Part shown: in pieces, positions 18,618 to 28,575 of the stretch
Layout: the number at the start of each line of letters is the position of its first letter
Position numbering within the stretch: position 1 is the stretch's first letter
Notes under the pieces: model-generated
What the model was told of the DNA's origin: nothing
Database searches by the model: none
Seen by the model: only the letters and a program-made list of their open reading frames with translations
From: an uncultured Sedimentitalea sp.
GTDB taxonomy: Bacteria; Pseudomonadota; Alphaproteobacteria; Rhodobacterales; Rhodobacteraceae
DNA: 64,000 bases
Reading direction: 5' to 3'
Assembly: GCA_947504115.1 (NCBI GenBank)
Contig: CANNGH010000003.1
Location: 310,001 to 374,000, forward strand
Program-made: the position numbers and the translations under genes

Positions 18618-19199
18618 ATGACCCGTCGCCCGACCCAAGAAGAGCTGGAGCTTTGGCACCGCATCGCCCGACAGGCCGAGCGGTTGCACCCCAAGGCGCC
18701 CGCCGCCCCTGCCCCGTTCGTCAGAAAGGCGCTGCCGGCTAAACCCTCCACACCCCGCATCCAACCGTTCGAACCCGGAAGCCGTGCCGTTCCCGCGATC
18801 CCGGCGCATGATCTGCGTGCGCCATTGCCCGAACGGCTGAACGGCGCGCCGGTGCGGATGGATCGCAAGGCCCACACAAAGATGAAGCGCGGCAAGATCA
18901 CGCCCGAGGCGCGCATCGACCTGCACGGCATGACCCTCGCGCATGCGCATCCGGCGCTGACCGGCTTTATCCTGACAGCGCAGTCACGGGGCAAGCGGCT
19001 GGTGCTGGTGATCACCGGCAAGGGCCGTAAATCCGCCGATCATGGTCCGATCCCGACGCCGCGCGGCATCCTGAAACATCAGGTGCCGCAATGGCTGGCG
19101 ATGCCGCCGCTGGCGCAGGCCGTGCTTCAGGTCACACCGGCGCATGTCAGCCATGGCGGCGACGGTGCCTATTACGTCTATCTGCGGAAGCGCAAATAG
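18618..19199 (+). CDS. Smr domain protein
   Basis: A 193-aa protein with a basic, proline-rich N-terminal half and a C-terminal Smr domain, the nuclease-like domain shared with MutS2. The domain hallmarks are RIDLHGMTLAHAH near residue 97 and LVLVITGKGRKS near residue 137. Smr domains cleave nucleic acids; the specific target here is unknown. It follows timA by 23 bp and is convergent with hslU. In many relatives an mltA gene lies between timA and this gene; it is absent here. Confidence 0.9.
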   Translation: MTRRPTQEELELWHRIARQAERLHPKAPAAPAPFVRKALPAKPSTPRIQPFEPGSRAVPAIPAHDLRAPLPERLNGAPVRMDRKAHTKMKRGKITPEARIDLHGMTLAHAHPALTGFILTAQSRGKRLVLVITGKGRKSADHGPIPTPRGILKHQVPQWLAMPPLAQAVLQVTPAHVSHGGDGAYYVYLRKRK

Positions 19200-19210
19200 G
19201 CCGTCGCCGA

Positions 19211-20518
19211 TCAGAGGACATAGCGACTCATATCCGCGGATTTCAGCAATTCGCCCAAATTGGCATCGACGAAACCGGCATCGACGGTGATTTCCTCGCC
19301 ACCCCGGTCGGGGGCGGTATAGGACAGTTCCTCGAAAACGCGTTCCATCACGGTATAAAGGCGGCGCGCGCCGATATTCTCGACGCTCTGGTTCACGTCG
19401 GCGGCGATCTTGGCCAGCGCGGCGATCCCGTCATCGGTAAAGCTGACGGTGACGTCCTCGGTCCCCATCAGGGCGGTGTATTGCCGTGTCAGCGCGTTGT
19501 CGGTTTCGGTCAGGATGCGCACGAAATCGCCTTCGGTCAGCGGGCGCAACTCGACCCGGATGGGCAGGCGACCCTGCAATTCCGGCAGCAGATCCGAAGG
19601 TTTGGCGATGTGGAACGCGCCAGACGCGATGAACAGGATGTGATCCGTCTTGACCGGTCCGTGTTTCGTTGAAACCGTGGTGCCCTCGATCAGCGGCAGC
19701 AGGTCGCGCTGCACCCCCTCGCGGCTCACATCACCGCCACGGGCATCCGAGCGGGCGCAGACCTTGTCGATCTCGTCCAGGAACACGATGCCGTTCTGTT
19801 CCACCGATTCCAGCGCGGTGCGGGTAACGGCTTCATCGTCCAGCAGCTTGTCGGCCTCTTCCCCGATCAGGATATCATAGCTTTCGGCCACGGTCATGCT
19901 GCGCCGCTGCGTGCGTCCGCCGAACGCCTTGCCGAAGATATCGCCCAGGTTCATCATGCCCATGTTGGCGCCGGGCTGGCCCGGAATCTCCATGGTCGGA
20001 AACGGGCTGGATGTATCGGCCACGTCCAGTTCGATCACCGTGTCGTCCAGTTCACCCGCTTTCAGCTTCTTGCGGAACATCTCGCGCGTGCCTTCGCGGG
20101 CATCCTCCCCGGCGATGGCCGTCACCACCCGTTCCTGCGCGGCATCATGGGCGCGGGATTTGACCTCGTCACGCATGTAGTCGCGGGTCTGGGCGATGGC
20201 GCTGTCGACCAGGTCGCGGATGATCTGTTCCACGTCGCGCCCGACATAGCCGACCTCGGTGAACTTGGTCGCCTCGATCTTGATGAAGGGCGCGCGGGCC
20301 AGTTTCGCCAGCCGGCGGGAAATCTCGGTCTTGCCGACGCCGGTGGGTCCGATCATCAGGATGTTCTTGGGATAAACCTCGTCGCGCAGATCGTCGGACA
20401 ATTGCTTGCGCCGCCAGCGATTGCGCAGGGCCACGGCCACGGCGCGCTTGGCGTCTTTCTGGCCGATGATGAAGCGGTCCAGCTCCGAAACGATTTCGCG
20501 GGGGGTGAGATCGGTCAT
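19211..20518 (-). CDS. hslU: ATP-dependent protease ATPase subunit HslU
   Basis: HslU (435 aa) is the AAA+ unfoldase that feeds substrates to the HslV peptidase. Walker [15 protein letters not shown] lies near residue 58, Walker B is [10 protein letters not shown] near residue 245, sensor-1 region [15 protein letters not shown] follows, and the arginine-finger region is [12 protein letters not shown]. The I-domain occupies about residues 110-235. The C-terminal S-R-Y-V-L is the tail that inserts into HslV. It lies 18 bp downstream of hslV on the same strand. Confidence 0.97.
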   Translation of the reverse strand: MTDLTPREIVSELDRFIIGQKDAKRAVAVALRNRWRRKQLSDDLRDEVYPKNILMIGPTGVGKTEISRRLAKLARAPFIKIEATKFTEVGYVGRDVEQIIRDLVDSAIAQTRDYMRDEVKSRAHDAAQERVVTAIAGEDAREGTREMFRKKLKAGELDDTVIELDVADTSSPFPTMEIPGQPGANMGMMNLGDIFGKAFGGRTQRRSMTVAESYDILIGEEADKLLDDEAVTRTALESVEQNGIVFLDEIDKVCARSDARGGDVSREGVQRDLLPLIEGTTVSTKHGPVKTDHILFIASGAFHIAKPSDLLPELQGRLPIRVELRPLTEGDFVRILTETDNALTRQYTALMGTEDVTVSFTDDGIAALAKIAADVNQSVENIGARRLYTVMERVFEELSYTAPDRGGEEITVDAGFVDANLGELLKSADMSRYVL

Positions 20519-20536
20519 GGGGATCCTTTCGGCGGC

Positions 20537-21094
20537 TCAGCGGGCGATCGTCTCGACCGTCAGATTGCCATTGGTGTAAACGCAGATATCGGCGGCAATC
20601 GCCATGGCATCACGGGCGATGGTTTCGGCGTCGCGGTCGCTGTCCATCATGGCGCGCGCGGCGGCCAGTGCGTAATTGCCCCCCGACCCGATCGCCGCGA
20701 CGTCATGTTCCGGTTCCAGAACGTCGCCCGCGCCGGTGATGACGTAAAGTTCCGCACCGTCCGAAACGATCAGCATCGCCTCCAGCTTTTGCAGGTACTT
20801 GTCGGTGCGCCAGTCCTTGGCCATTTCGACGGCCGCGCGCTGAAGCTGCCCGGGTGTCGCCTCCAGCTTGGCCTCCAGCCGTTCCAGCAGCGCGAAGGCG
20901 TCGGCGGTCGATCCGGCGAACCCGGCCAGCACGTCATGGCCACCGGGGTTCAGCCGGCGCACCTTGCGCGCGGTGCCCTTGATGACGGTCTGGCCCAAAG
21001 ACACCTGCCCGTCACCGGCGATCACCACCTTGCCGCCCTTGCGCACGCCGATGATCGTTGTCCCGTGCCAGCCGGGGAATGTGTCGTCGCTCAT
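20537..21094 (-). CDS. hslV: ATP-dependent protease peptidase subunit HslV
   Basis: HslV (185 aa) is the proteasome-like peptidase of the HslUV complex. The short propeptide [11 protein letters not shown] is followed by the TTI sequence whose first threonine becomes the catalytic nucleophile after processing. [14 protein letters not shown], the KVRRL segment and [14 protein letters not shown] are family hallmarks. It is the first gene of hslVU. A strong hairpin at 21167-21194 separates it from trxA. Confidence 0.97.
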   Translation of the reverse strand: MSDDTFPGWHGTTIIGVRKGGKVVIAGDGQVSLGQTVIKGTARKVRRLNPGGHDVLAGFAGSTADAFALLERLEAKLEATPGQLQRAAVEMAKDWRTDKYLQKLEAMLIVSDGAELYVITGAGDVLEPEHDVAAIGSGGNYALAAARAMMDSDRDAETIARDAMAIAADICVYTNGNLTVETIAR

Positions 21095-21166
21095 ACGTGC
21101 CTCCTGTCATTGGGTGGATATATGGACCGCGCCCGGATGCCGCACAAGGGCAGCGCCGGAATGTGA

Positions 21167-21194
21167 AAAGGGCGCCCGGTTGGGGGCGCCCTTT
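21167..21194 (-). terminator. Rho-independent terminator after trxA
   Basis: A perfect 11-bp stem (AAAGGGCGCCC with its complement, 6-nt loop) lies between the trxA stop and the hslV start. Read on the minus strand it ends in CCCTTTTC, a short U-tract, so it should end trxA transcription before hslVU. Confidence 0.8.
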
Positions 21195-21213
21195 CAAGAC
21201 CGTGTTCAGGCGG

Positions 21214-21537
21214 TCATGCGATCGATTCATCGATCCAGCTTTGCAGCGCCGCCTTGGGCGCGGCACCGGCACGGTTCGAGACGACCTCGCCATCCTTGAA
21301 GATGAAAAGCGCCGGAATACCGCGAACGCCCAGCTGCGCGGCCACGTTCGAGTTGTTGTCGACATCGACCTTGGCGATCTTGACCTTGCCGGCATATTCC
21401 GTGGCAAGCTCCTCGAGCACGGGGCCGATCTGTTTGCAGGGACCGCACCATTCGGCCCAGAAATCCACGACGACGGGAACATCGGAGTTTTTCACTTCGG
21501 CATCAAAGGTATCGTCCGTAACGGCGACGGTGGACAT
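21214..21537 (-). CDS. trxA: Thioredoxin
   Basis: Thioredoxin (107 aa), the general cytoplasmic disulfide reductant. The active site [13 protein letters not shown] lies near residue 31, with the buried Asp (VVVDFWAEW) before it and the cis-proline segment G-I-P-A-L-F-I near residue 75. The length is standard. It lies 36 bp downstream of addA, at the end of the tsaE-amgK-murU-addB-addA-trxA run, and a strong terminator follows. Confidence 0.97.
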   Translation of the reverse strand: MSTVAVTDDTFDAEVKNSDVPVVVDFWAEWCGPCKQIGPVLEELATEYAGKVKIAKVDVDNNSNVAAQLGVRGIPALFIFKDGEVVSNRAGAAPKAALQSWIDESIA

Positions 21538-21573
21538 ATGCTTTCTCCTGAATAGATGGTGGCTGGACTGAAC

Positions 21574-24500
21574 CTATGAACGCGCGCCAGCGGCGTCAAG
21601 GCACGGCGCGCGGGCAAGGGCCGATGACACCAGATCGTGCGGCAGGTCCATGATCCGGGCGGTTCTGGTCCACAGGATCGCGGTGCGCACCTCGCGGTCG
21701 GGATAAATCCGTTGCAGGGCGTGGGCATAGGCGCCCATCTGCCGCAACAGCCCCTCGGGCGTGGCATCGGGCGTTCGCGGCACGGTGGCGTTGGTTTTGA
21801 AATCGACGGCCAGAACGATGTCGTCGCTGACGATCAGACGGTCGATCACACCGTGGAAGCGCCGGCCGCCGATTTCGGCGGTGACAGGCACTTCGGCCAG
21901 CGTTTCGGGCCGGAACAGGTGCGCGAGAGCAGAGGTTTCCAGCACGGCGACAGCTTCGCTCAACAGCGCGGCGCGCTCGGTGTCCGGTGTGTCGGCGAGA
22001 AGGCGCTCGGCGGTGAGCGGACGGTCGATTGCGGCGACGGGCGGCAGGTGTTCCAGCAACAGATGCAGCCGCGTGCCGCGCTGCATCGCTGCCTCTTCGT
22101 CGAGCCCCTCCTCGCCCGGCAGCGCCTTGGCGCCGCCGAGATCCGACGGGCTGAGCGTTTCCGCAACCATTGCAGGCAACGGCGCGGGGTGACGGAACAC
22201 ATCCGGCAGCGGCACGGTATCCCGGACGTGATCGGGGATGTGATCAAGGTCGGGCGCCTCCCAATCGCCATGCGACAGGCGCAGGCACTGCATGTCGGCC
22301 ACGGTCACGGTTTCGGCATGGTCGCGTTTCATCGCCGCCTCGACCATCTGGTACCAGCTGTCGCCCTCCTTGCTCAGATCGCCCGCAGCGGCGACGATCA
22401 GCCACTTTTCCGCCCGCGTCAGGGCCACATAAAGCAGCCGCAACCGTTCCGCCGCCTCGCGTTCGCGCGCGGCATCGCGGGCGGCGGACAGACGGGCGGG
22501 CATCGCATCGGCATTGACGCGCCACAGCGGCACGCCATCGGCCAGCATCACCTCGCCCCCCTGCGGCGGCTTGCGCGGGCCGGTATCGGGCAGGATCACG
22601 ATGGGCGCCTCAAGCCCCTTGGCGCCATGTACCGTCATCACCCGGATCAGATCGCCCGCGCTGCCCATCTGGCGCTTGATCTCAAGATCGTCGGTCTCCA
22701 TCCAGACCAGAAACCCGGTCAGGCTGGGGATGTCCGAACGTTCATAGGCCAGCGCCTGGGACAGCAGCGCGTTGATGCCATCCTCGGCCTCGGGGCCAAG
22801 GCGGGCCAGCAGGTTCGCGCGCCCGCGATGACGCGTCAGGATACGTTCGATCAGGTCATAGGGCCGCAGGAAATCGGTCTGGCTGCGCAGATCGTTCAGC
22901 ATCGCCAGCGTGTCCGGGTGCCGGTCGGCAGCATCGCGCAGCGCCTGCCACAGATAGCTTTTTTCCGGGCGGTGATGGGCAAGTGTGAACAGATCCTGCT
23001 CGCTCCAGCCCGCCAGTGGTGATTTCAGCACCGTCGCCAGCGCCAGATCGTCCTCGGGCGTGGCAAGGAAGGTCAGCAGCGCCGCCAGATCCTTGACCGC
23101 CAGTTCCGCCCCCACCTTCAGCCGGTCAGCCCCGGCGATGGGCAGTTTGGCCGCCTTGCAGGCGCGGATGATCTCGGCAAACAGGTCGGATCGGCGCTGC
23201 ACGAGGATCAGGAAATCGCCCGCATGCACGGGGCGTTTCAGCACGCTGTCGGGGGTCGGGCCGTCAATCGGGATGGTCTCGCCATCCGCGATCATGCGCT
23301 TGATCTGCTGCGCGACCCGGTCGGCCAGCACCACAGTGTGATGGCGCGCGCCGGGTCGGTCCAGCGGATCGGTCCAGTGCCGATCCTCTTCGGTTTCGAC
23401 CTTTTCGACGAGCGGCCACAGATCGACCCGCCCCGGCAGATCCGCCTTGAACGCGCGGTGCAGCGAGCCCTTGTGAAACCCGGCGCCGCCCTGCCCCTCG
23501 AAGACCAGATCGACCAGCCGCAGGATGGCATCGGATGAGCGGAACGAGAATTCCAGCGTCAGATCCTGCAAATGCTGCCCGGTCGCGTCCAGACGGCGCG
23601 CGAATTCGGTCTGCATCCGGTCGAACGCATCCGGATCGGCCCCCTGAAACGAATAGATCGACTGTTTCTTGTCGCCCACGACGAAAATCGTGCGCTCGAC
23701 GCCGCTGCGCGCGCCGTGGCCGCTGGTGAATTCCTGCGCCAGCATCTCGATCACATTCCACTGTTCCGGGCTGGTATCCTGCGCCTCATCCACAAGGATA
23801 TGGTCGATCCCGCCATCCAGCCGAAACAGCACCCATGCCGCAACCGCCGGATCGGTCAGCAGCGCGCGGGCCTTCAGGATCAGGTCGTCGAAATCCAGCC
23901 AGCCGCGCAATTGCTTGCGCCGCGCGTATTCCGGCAGGAAGGCGGCCGCGAAATCGTGCAGCGCGAGCGATTTTCGCGCCGCCGCCAGCGCCAAGCGGCG
24001 CTCACGTGCGGCCTCGACGCGGGCCATCAATGCTTCAAGCGCGGGCATCGCGGGGGCCAGATCGCCCTCGCGCAGCGCCTTGGTGGGAAAGCTGCCGATC
24101 TTGGCCGCAAAGGGTTCCTTGGCGCCCGCACCGGTCAGAAGCACGTTTTCGAGTATGGGCAGCGCAGCAAGGTTTGCACCCTGAACAGCGGCCAATTTCG
24201 CAGCGGCTTTTTCGTTATTGCCTCCGCTTGCGATCAGATCGGGAGCCAAGCTTTGCATCAGATCGATCTCGCCGCCCAGAAATACCTCGGCCAGGATTTG
24301 CTGTTCGTCAAAACCGGCGGGCAGGTCGAAGGCGGCCAGAATTCCATCCCAGTCCAACGCGGTCTCGAACGCGGTGCGGCGCTGGACCACCGCATTGGCG
24401 ATATCCTCAAGACCCGACCCGGTGATGTGCCGTGCCAACGCGTCAATCAGCCCGGATTGCGGACCATCGGCGAAATCCTCGATGATTTCGTCCCGCAGCA

Positions 24501-24963
24501 GCGCGGCGGCGCGGTCCTCGATCTCGGTGAATTGTGGACTGACCCCGGCCTCAAGCGGAAAGCGGCGCAAGAGCGAGGCGCAGAACGAATGGATGGTCTG
24601 GATCTTCAGCCCGCCCGGCGTCTCGATTGCGCGCGCGAACAGGGTGCGCGCGTGCGGCAGGTTTTCGCGGGCAATCGCGCGCTCGCCGCCCAACTCCTCC
24701 AACTGCCGGATCAGCGCGTCATCATCCAGCATCGCCCAATGGCCCAGCCGCTGGAACAGGCGGTTCTGCATCTCGCTGGCGGCGGCCTTGGTATAGGTCA
24801 GGCACAGGATATGCTGCGGCTGCACCCCGTCCAGCAACAGCCGCGCCACCCGGTCTGTCAGCACCCGCGTCTTGCCCGACCCGGCATTCGCCGCCAGCCA
24901 TGTCGAGACATCGGGCCGCGCCGCCTGAACCTGCCGTTCAGTGGCCTCGTTGCGCGGGCTCAT
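21574..24963 (-). CDS. addA: Double-strand break repair helicase-nuclease AddA
   Basis: AddA (1129 aa) is the UvrD-like helicase and nuclease subunit of AddAB, which resects double-strand breaks for RecA loading. Walker A is AANAGSGKTRVLTDR near residue 20, the Walker B region is DHILVDEAQDTSPEQW, and SIYSFQGADP and VMTVHGAKGLEAP are later helicase motifs. The C-terminal nuclease carries GVIDRLIVSDD and LAVDFKTN (RecB-type D-x-K). The start at 24963 overlaps the addB stop as ATGA; an in-frame ATG 13 codons upstream lies within addB. Confidence 0.96.
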   Translation of the reverse strand: MSPRNEATERQVQAARPDVSTWLAANAGSGKTRVLTDRVARLLLDGVQPQHILCLTYTKAAASEMQNRLFQRLGHWAMLDDDALIRQLEELGGERAIARENLPHARTLFARAIETPGGLKIQTIHSFCASLLRRFPLEAGVSPQFTEIEDRAAALLRDEIIEDFADGPQSGLIDALARHITGSGLEDIANAVVQRRTAFETALDWDGILAAFDLPAGFDEQQILAEVFLGGEIDLMQSLAPDLIASGGNNEKAAAKLAAVQGANLAALPILENVLLTGAGAKEPFAAKIGSFPTKALREGDLAPAMPALEALMARVEAARERRLALAAARKSLALHDFAAAFLPEYARRKQLRGWLDFDDLILKARALLTDPAVAAWVLFRLDGGIDHILVDEAQDTSPEQWNVIEMLAQEFTSGHGARSGVERTIFVVGDKKQSIYSFQGADPDAFDRMQTEFARRLDATGQHLQDLTLEFSFRSSDAILRLVDLVFEGQGGAGFHKGSLHRAFKADLPGRVDLWPLVEKVETEEDRHWTDPLDRPGARHHTVVLADRVAQQIKRMIADGETIPIDGPTPDSVLKRPVHAGDFLILVQRRSDLFAEIIRACKAAKLPIAGADRLKVGAELAVKDLAALLTFLATPEDDLALATVLKSPLAGWSEQDLFTLAHHRPEKSYLWQALRDAADRHPDTLAMLNDLRSQTDFLRPYDLIERILTRHRGRANLLARLGPEAEDGINALLSQALAYERSDIPSLTGFLVWMETDDLEIKRQMGSAGDLIRVMTVHGAKGLEAPIVILPDTGPRKPPQGGEVMLADGVPLWRVNADAMPARLSAARDAAREREAAERLRLLYVALTRAEKWLIVAAAGDLSKEGDSWYQMVEAAMKRDHAETVTVADMQCLRLSHGDWEAPDLDHIPDHVRDTVPLPDVFRHPAPLPAMVAETLSPSDLGGAKALPGEEGLDEEAAMQRGTRLHLLLEHLPPVAAIDRPLTAERLLADTPDTERAALLSEAVAVLETSALAHLFRPETLAEVPVTAEIGGRRFHGVIDRLIVSDDIVLAVDFKTNATVPRTPDATPEGLLRQMGAYAHALQRIYPDREVRTAILWTRTARIMDLPHDLVSSALARAPCLDAAGARS

Positions 24964-27899
24964 GTCAGATCCTCGGGCGTTGCGGGTGCGGTGCGGTCCC
25001 ATTCGCCGAACCGCGCCAGATGGTCGTAATCGCCGGAATGGGCATCGCGTTGCAGGGCCAGGCGTGCGGTAAACCCTTGTTCCGGCGTGAAATAGAGCGC
25101 GATCAGTTTTTTGAGATCGTCCAGCACCTGCGCGGGCGGTTCCTCTTCCAGCGGGGCGGGCACGGTTTTCAACGTCGCGCCGACGCCGATGAAGGCCGCG
25201 CCGCGCACCTTGGCCGGGTCCATATCCGCGAACCCGCCCTGCTCGGCAATCGCGGCGGCCAGCAAGAGCTGCTTGTCGAATTTGCGCTGTTCGGCGGGCG
25301 AGGGCGGCGCGCCGGTCTTGTAATCATAGATCAGCAGCGCGCCGCTCTCGTCCCGGTCGATCCGGTCGGCGCGCCCCGTGAGCGTGAAATCCAACGGGGC
25401 CAGCGGCAGGTGCGCTTTGACCTCGAACCCGAAAGGGTCGGCCTGTTTGCGGCGCTCCTGTTCCTCGGCCAGAAACCCGTCGGCGATGCGTTCGATCCGG
25501 GCCAGCCACAGGCGGCGCGCTGTGGGCCAGGCGACGTGTTCGTCGAGCAACCGCGCGGTCAGCGCAAGAAACCCGTCGCGCGTCAGGATGGCGGGATTAT
25601 CCACACTCTCGCGGATCAGATCCTCAAGGATTTCATGCACCACGATCCCGCGCAGCAGGGCGTCGGGGGTTTTCACCAGCGGGTCGAGCGGACGCAGCCG
25701 CAACACGTGGCGCGCATAGATCGCATAAGGGTCGCGGATCAGCGTCTTGATCTCGGTGATCGACAGGCGGCGCGGGCGCGCGGCGATGGGCGGGCGCGGG
25801 GCAGGGCGTTTGGTGGCGGGCTGGCGCTGCACCTCGTCCAGTGTCTCGGCCCAGTCCAGCCAGAACTGCCCGCGCGTTCGCATCTCGGCCAGCGCCTCGG
25901 GTCCGCCTTGCCCTTGCAGCCCGCCCAGCAGGTTGGTCAGCCGGTTCAGCCAGCGCGACGCGACGCTGTCAGCATCATCGGTACGGGTGGATCGGGTCAG
26001 CCAGATTTCCGGCGCGGCTATGGCCTGCTGGAAATCATGCGCCGACAGGCCGATGCGCCGTTCCGGCAGCAACAGCCCGGCCTGCGCACGCAAGGCGCGG
26101 TTCAGCCAGGGATCGGGGCGGGCGGCCTCGGGCCAGGTGCCTTCGTTCAGCCCGCCGAGGATCAGCAGATCGGCGCCTTGCACGCGCGCCTCAAGCGTGC
26201 CCCAGATCATGATGCGCGGATGCGGCGCATCGCGGTCGCGCACCTCTTGTGCGGCCAGAAGCGCGCCGAGCAGATCGGCGAATTCCGTGGCGGTTATCGC
26301 GCCGCCATGCGGGGCTTCGGCGCTCAGTTGCTCGACCACATCAAGCGCGCCTTGCCCGGCATTGCGCTGCCAGAGCGTGCCGCTGCCGGTCGCCGCGCTT
26401 CCGGCGGCAATCGCCTCGGCGATGTCCCGCAGGCGGGCGATCCATTCGGTCAGGGGGCGGTCGCCGGTGACGTCCTGCCCGCAGAGACAGGTGCCGAGCC
26501 ATGTCAGCCACGGCCCCGAACGCTCGCGCCGTTCGCCATAGGCGGCAAGCGAGGCCGCATCGGGAAACGGCGGCCCGTTGCGGCGCAGGTGCAGTTCCAG
26601 ATCGCGGGTCTGGCGCAGATGTTCGCCGCGTTCGGCGCCATCATGGGTCAGGGGATGTTTCAAAAGCGTCAACAACGCCTCGCCGGTCAGGCGCTCGGTA
26701 AACAGGCCCGCCACATGGCGCAGAAACCGCCCCGGCGGCGACAGGTGCAGCGGCGTGCCCGCGCTGTCATCGGGCAGGATGTTCCAGCGGTCCAGCGCGG
26801 CGGCGACCTGCCGGGTCAGCATCCGGTCGGGCGTGATCAGCGCCGCGCGTTGCCCCGTTTCGGCGGCCTGCCGCAGGCGCAGCGCGATTGAAAGCGCCTC
26901 GGCACGGGGCGAGGGCGCCTCGATCAGGGTCATGTCGGCGGTTGCGTCGTCCAGATCGCGCAGGCGCGGGCCTTCGTCCATCCACGCATCCGTCACCGGC
27001 GCGGGGCGCAGGGCCAGTGATACCAGACGGTTGCGCGCGGGCGAGGGTGGCGGCGTACCGGTCCACGGGCGGACGTCCCCGGGGGCCAGCCCGAACGCCT
27101 GCATCAGGTGGCGAAACCGGTATTGCGGGTGATCCTCGGCTGCCAGCGCATGGCCTTGCGCATCGAGCGACGCCCAGACTGCCGCGGGCTGGTCGAAATC
27201 ATAACCGGGCAGAACCACCGCCCCTTGCGGCAGTTGCGCGACGGCCTGCATCAGCATCAGCGTCGTGCCGCGCGACCCGGTGGACCCGGCGACGATCACG
27301 GGGTGTTGCGGCGGCGCATCCTGCCACCCTGCGATCAGGGTTTCGACCATCTGCCGCTGGCGGGCCTGCCCATCCAGCCCGTGCGCGCCGGAACTGGCGA
27401 TGAAATCGGCGGCAATGTCGAAAAACGCCTGTGCCCGCGCCCAGTGACCCGACATATCGCTAACGTCGAGGTTGCGGATGACGTCTGCACCGACGCCTTC
27501 GCCCTGCATCTCGTCCATCAGGTTCGCCAGCGAATCCGCCAGATCATAGACCGAGGCGCGCGCGGCCAGATCGGGCTGGCGATCCAGCAGCGTGCCGATC
27601 AGTTGCGCCAGTTCCAGACGGCGGCGCAGTGGCGGGATCGCGGGGGGCAAGGGTGTGCTGACCGGGCTTTCGCCCAGATCGGTCAGCAACGAAACGCGTG
27701 GCAGCAATCGTGCCGGCCCGGCGTCGAAGATATCGCGGATGCGCCGGGCCATGCGGCGGGTGTTGACGATCAGTTGCACCCGTGCCAGCGCCTCGGGCGG
27801 GCCATCGCTGCGCGCCAGCAGGCCCTCGATCAGCGCGGCGGGAAAATCGACGCCGCAGGGCAGGGCGAAGACGCGCGGCGCGAGGGACGGCTCAAACAT
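24960..27899 (-). CDS. addB: Double-strand break repair protein AddB
   Basis: AddB (979 aa from this start) is the second nuclease/helicase-like subunit of AddAB, of the alphaproteobacterial type. The N-terminal half is a degenerate helicase fold (for example PVIVAGSTGSRGTTLMLM near residue 190). The C-terminal nuclease domain has LTGRADRIDRDESGALLIYDYKTG, and KVRGAAFIG lies near the C-terminus. I chose the ATG at 27899 (MFEPSLAPRVFALPCG), which overlaps the end of the upstream murU-like gene by 8 bp, over an earlier in-frame ATG inside that gene. Confidence 0.94.
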   Translation of the reverse strand: MFEPSLAPRVFALPCGVDFPAALIEGLLARSDGPPEALARVQLIVNTRRMARRIRDIFDAGPARLLPRVSLLTDLGESPVSTPLPPAIPPLRRRLELAQLIGTLLDRQPDLAARASVYDLADSLANLMDEMQGEGVGADVIRNLDVSDMSGHWARAQAFFDIAADFIASSGAHGLDGQARQRQMVETLIAGWQDAPPQHPVIVAGSTGSRGTTLMLMQAVAQLPQGAVVLPGYDFDQPAAVWASLDAQGHALAAEDHPQYRFRHLMQAFGLAPGDVRPWTGTPPPSPARNRLVSLALRPAPVTDAWMDEGPRLRDLDDATADMTLIEAPSPRAEALSIALRLRQAAETGQRAALITPDRMLTRQVAAALDRWNILPDDSAGTPLHLSPPGRFLRHVAGLFTERLTGEALLTLLKHPLTHDGAERGEHLRQTRDLELHLRRNGPPFPDAASLAAYGERRERSGPWLTWLGTCLCGQDVTGDRPLTEWIARLRDIAEAIAAGSAATGSGTLWQRNAGQGALDVVEQLSAEAPHGGAITATEFADLLGALLAAQEVRDRDAPHPRIMIWGTLEARVQGADLLILGGLNEGTWPEAARPDPWLNRALRAQAGLLLPERRIGLSAHDFQQAIAAPEIWLTRSTRTDDADSVASRWLNRLTNLLGGLQGQGGPEALAEMRTRGQFWLDWAETLDEVQRQPATKRPAPRPPIAARPRRLSITEIKTLIRDPYAIYARHVLRLRPLDPLVKTPDALLRGIVVHEILEDLIRESVDNPAILTRDGFLALTARLLDEHVAWPTARRLWLARIERIADGFLAEEQERRKQADPFGFEVKAHLPLAPLDFTLTGRADRIDRDESGALLIYDYKTGAPPSPAEQRKFDKQLLLAAAIAEQGGFADMDPAKVRGAAFIGVGATLKTVPAPLEEEPPAQVLDDLKKLIALYFTPEQGFTARLALQRDAHSGDYDHLARFGEWDRTAPATPEDLT

Positions 27900-28575
27900 C
27901 TTCGCTCCGCAACAGGCGTTCGGCCAGCGGGATGCCCTCGGGCGTGCCGACATCGCACCAGCGGCCCGGATAAACCTGCGCGAACAGCCGCCCCGTGGCC
28001 TGCATCCGGTCCCACAGGCGGTTGAGCGAGAACGAGGGCGTGTCGATTTCGGCCAGCCCATCGGTTTTCAGCATCTGCACCCCGCCATAGACCAAATCGC
28101 CGCCCCGGCCGATACGGCCATCGTCGGCGCGGGTAAAATCGCCCGGCCCGTTATGGCCGACGGCACGGTCGAGCGGCACGCAGATCAGCAGCGCATCCAT
28201 GATGTCCGGATCCCAGTGCCGCAACAACAGCGACAGCGGGTTCGGCCCTGACCAGATCGCGTCGGTGTTCATCGTGATCACCGGGCCAGATCCCAGCAGC
28301 GGCAAAGCGGCGCGCAATCCGCCCCCGGTTTCCAGAATATCCGGCGTTTCACGGGACAGTTGAACGCCAAGCGGCGCCAGGTGATCGGCCAGCATGTCGG
28401 CGCGGTAATGTGCATTCGCGACAATCGGCGCGGCGTCTATATCGCGCGCGAGGTCCAGCGCATGGTCGATCAGCGCGCGCCCCGCCACCGGGATCAGCGG
28501 CTTGGGCCGCTCAGCGGTCAGCGCGCCCATGCGCGTGCCGAAACCGGCGGCGAACATCATCACGGGTGGGGTCAT
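27892..28575 (-). CDS. murU: MurU-like nucleotidyltransferase
   Basis: A 227-aa sugar-1-phosphate nucleotidyltransferase. The NTP-transferase signature FAAGFGTRMGALTAERPKPL lies near residue 8, then ITMNTDAIW (metal-binding Asp) near residue 97, and the C-terminal WCDVGTPEG. With a kinase of the AmgK type directly upstream (ATGA overlap), the best call is N-acetylmuramate alpha-1-phosphate uridylyltransferase. That enzyme makes UDP-MurNAc in the recycling route that bypasses de novo synthesis and is intrinsically fosfomycin-insensitive. Mannose-1-phosphate guanylyltransferase is the main alternative. The pairing with addBA is genomic, not functional. Confidence 0.75.
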   Translation of the reverse strand: MTPPVMMFAAGFGTRMGALTAERPKPLIPVAGRALIDHALDLARDIDAAPIVANAHYRADMLADHLAPLGVQLSRETPDILETGGGLRAALPLLGSGPVITMNTDAIWSGPNPLSLLLRHWDPDIMDALLICVPLDRAVGHNGPGDFTRADDGRIGRGGDLVYGGVQMLKTDGLAEIDTPSFSLNRLWDRMQATGRLFAQVYPGRWCDVGTPEGIPLAERLLRSEDV

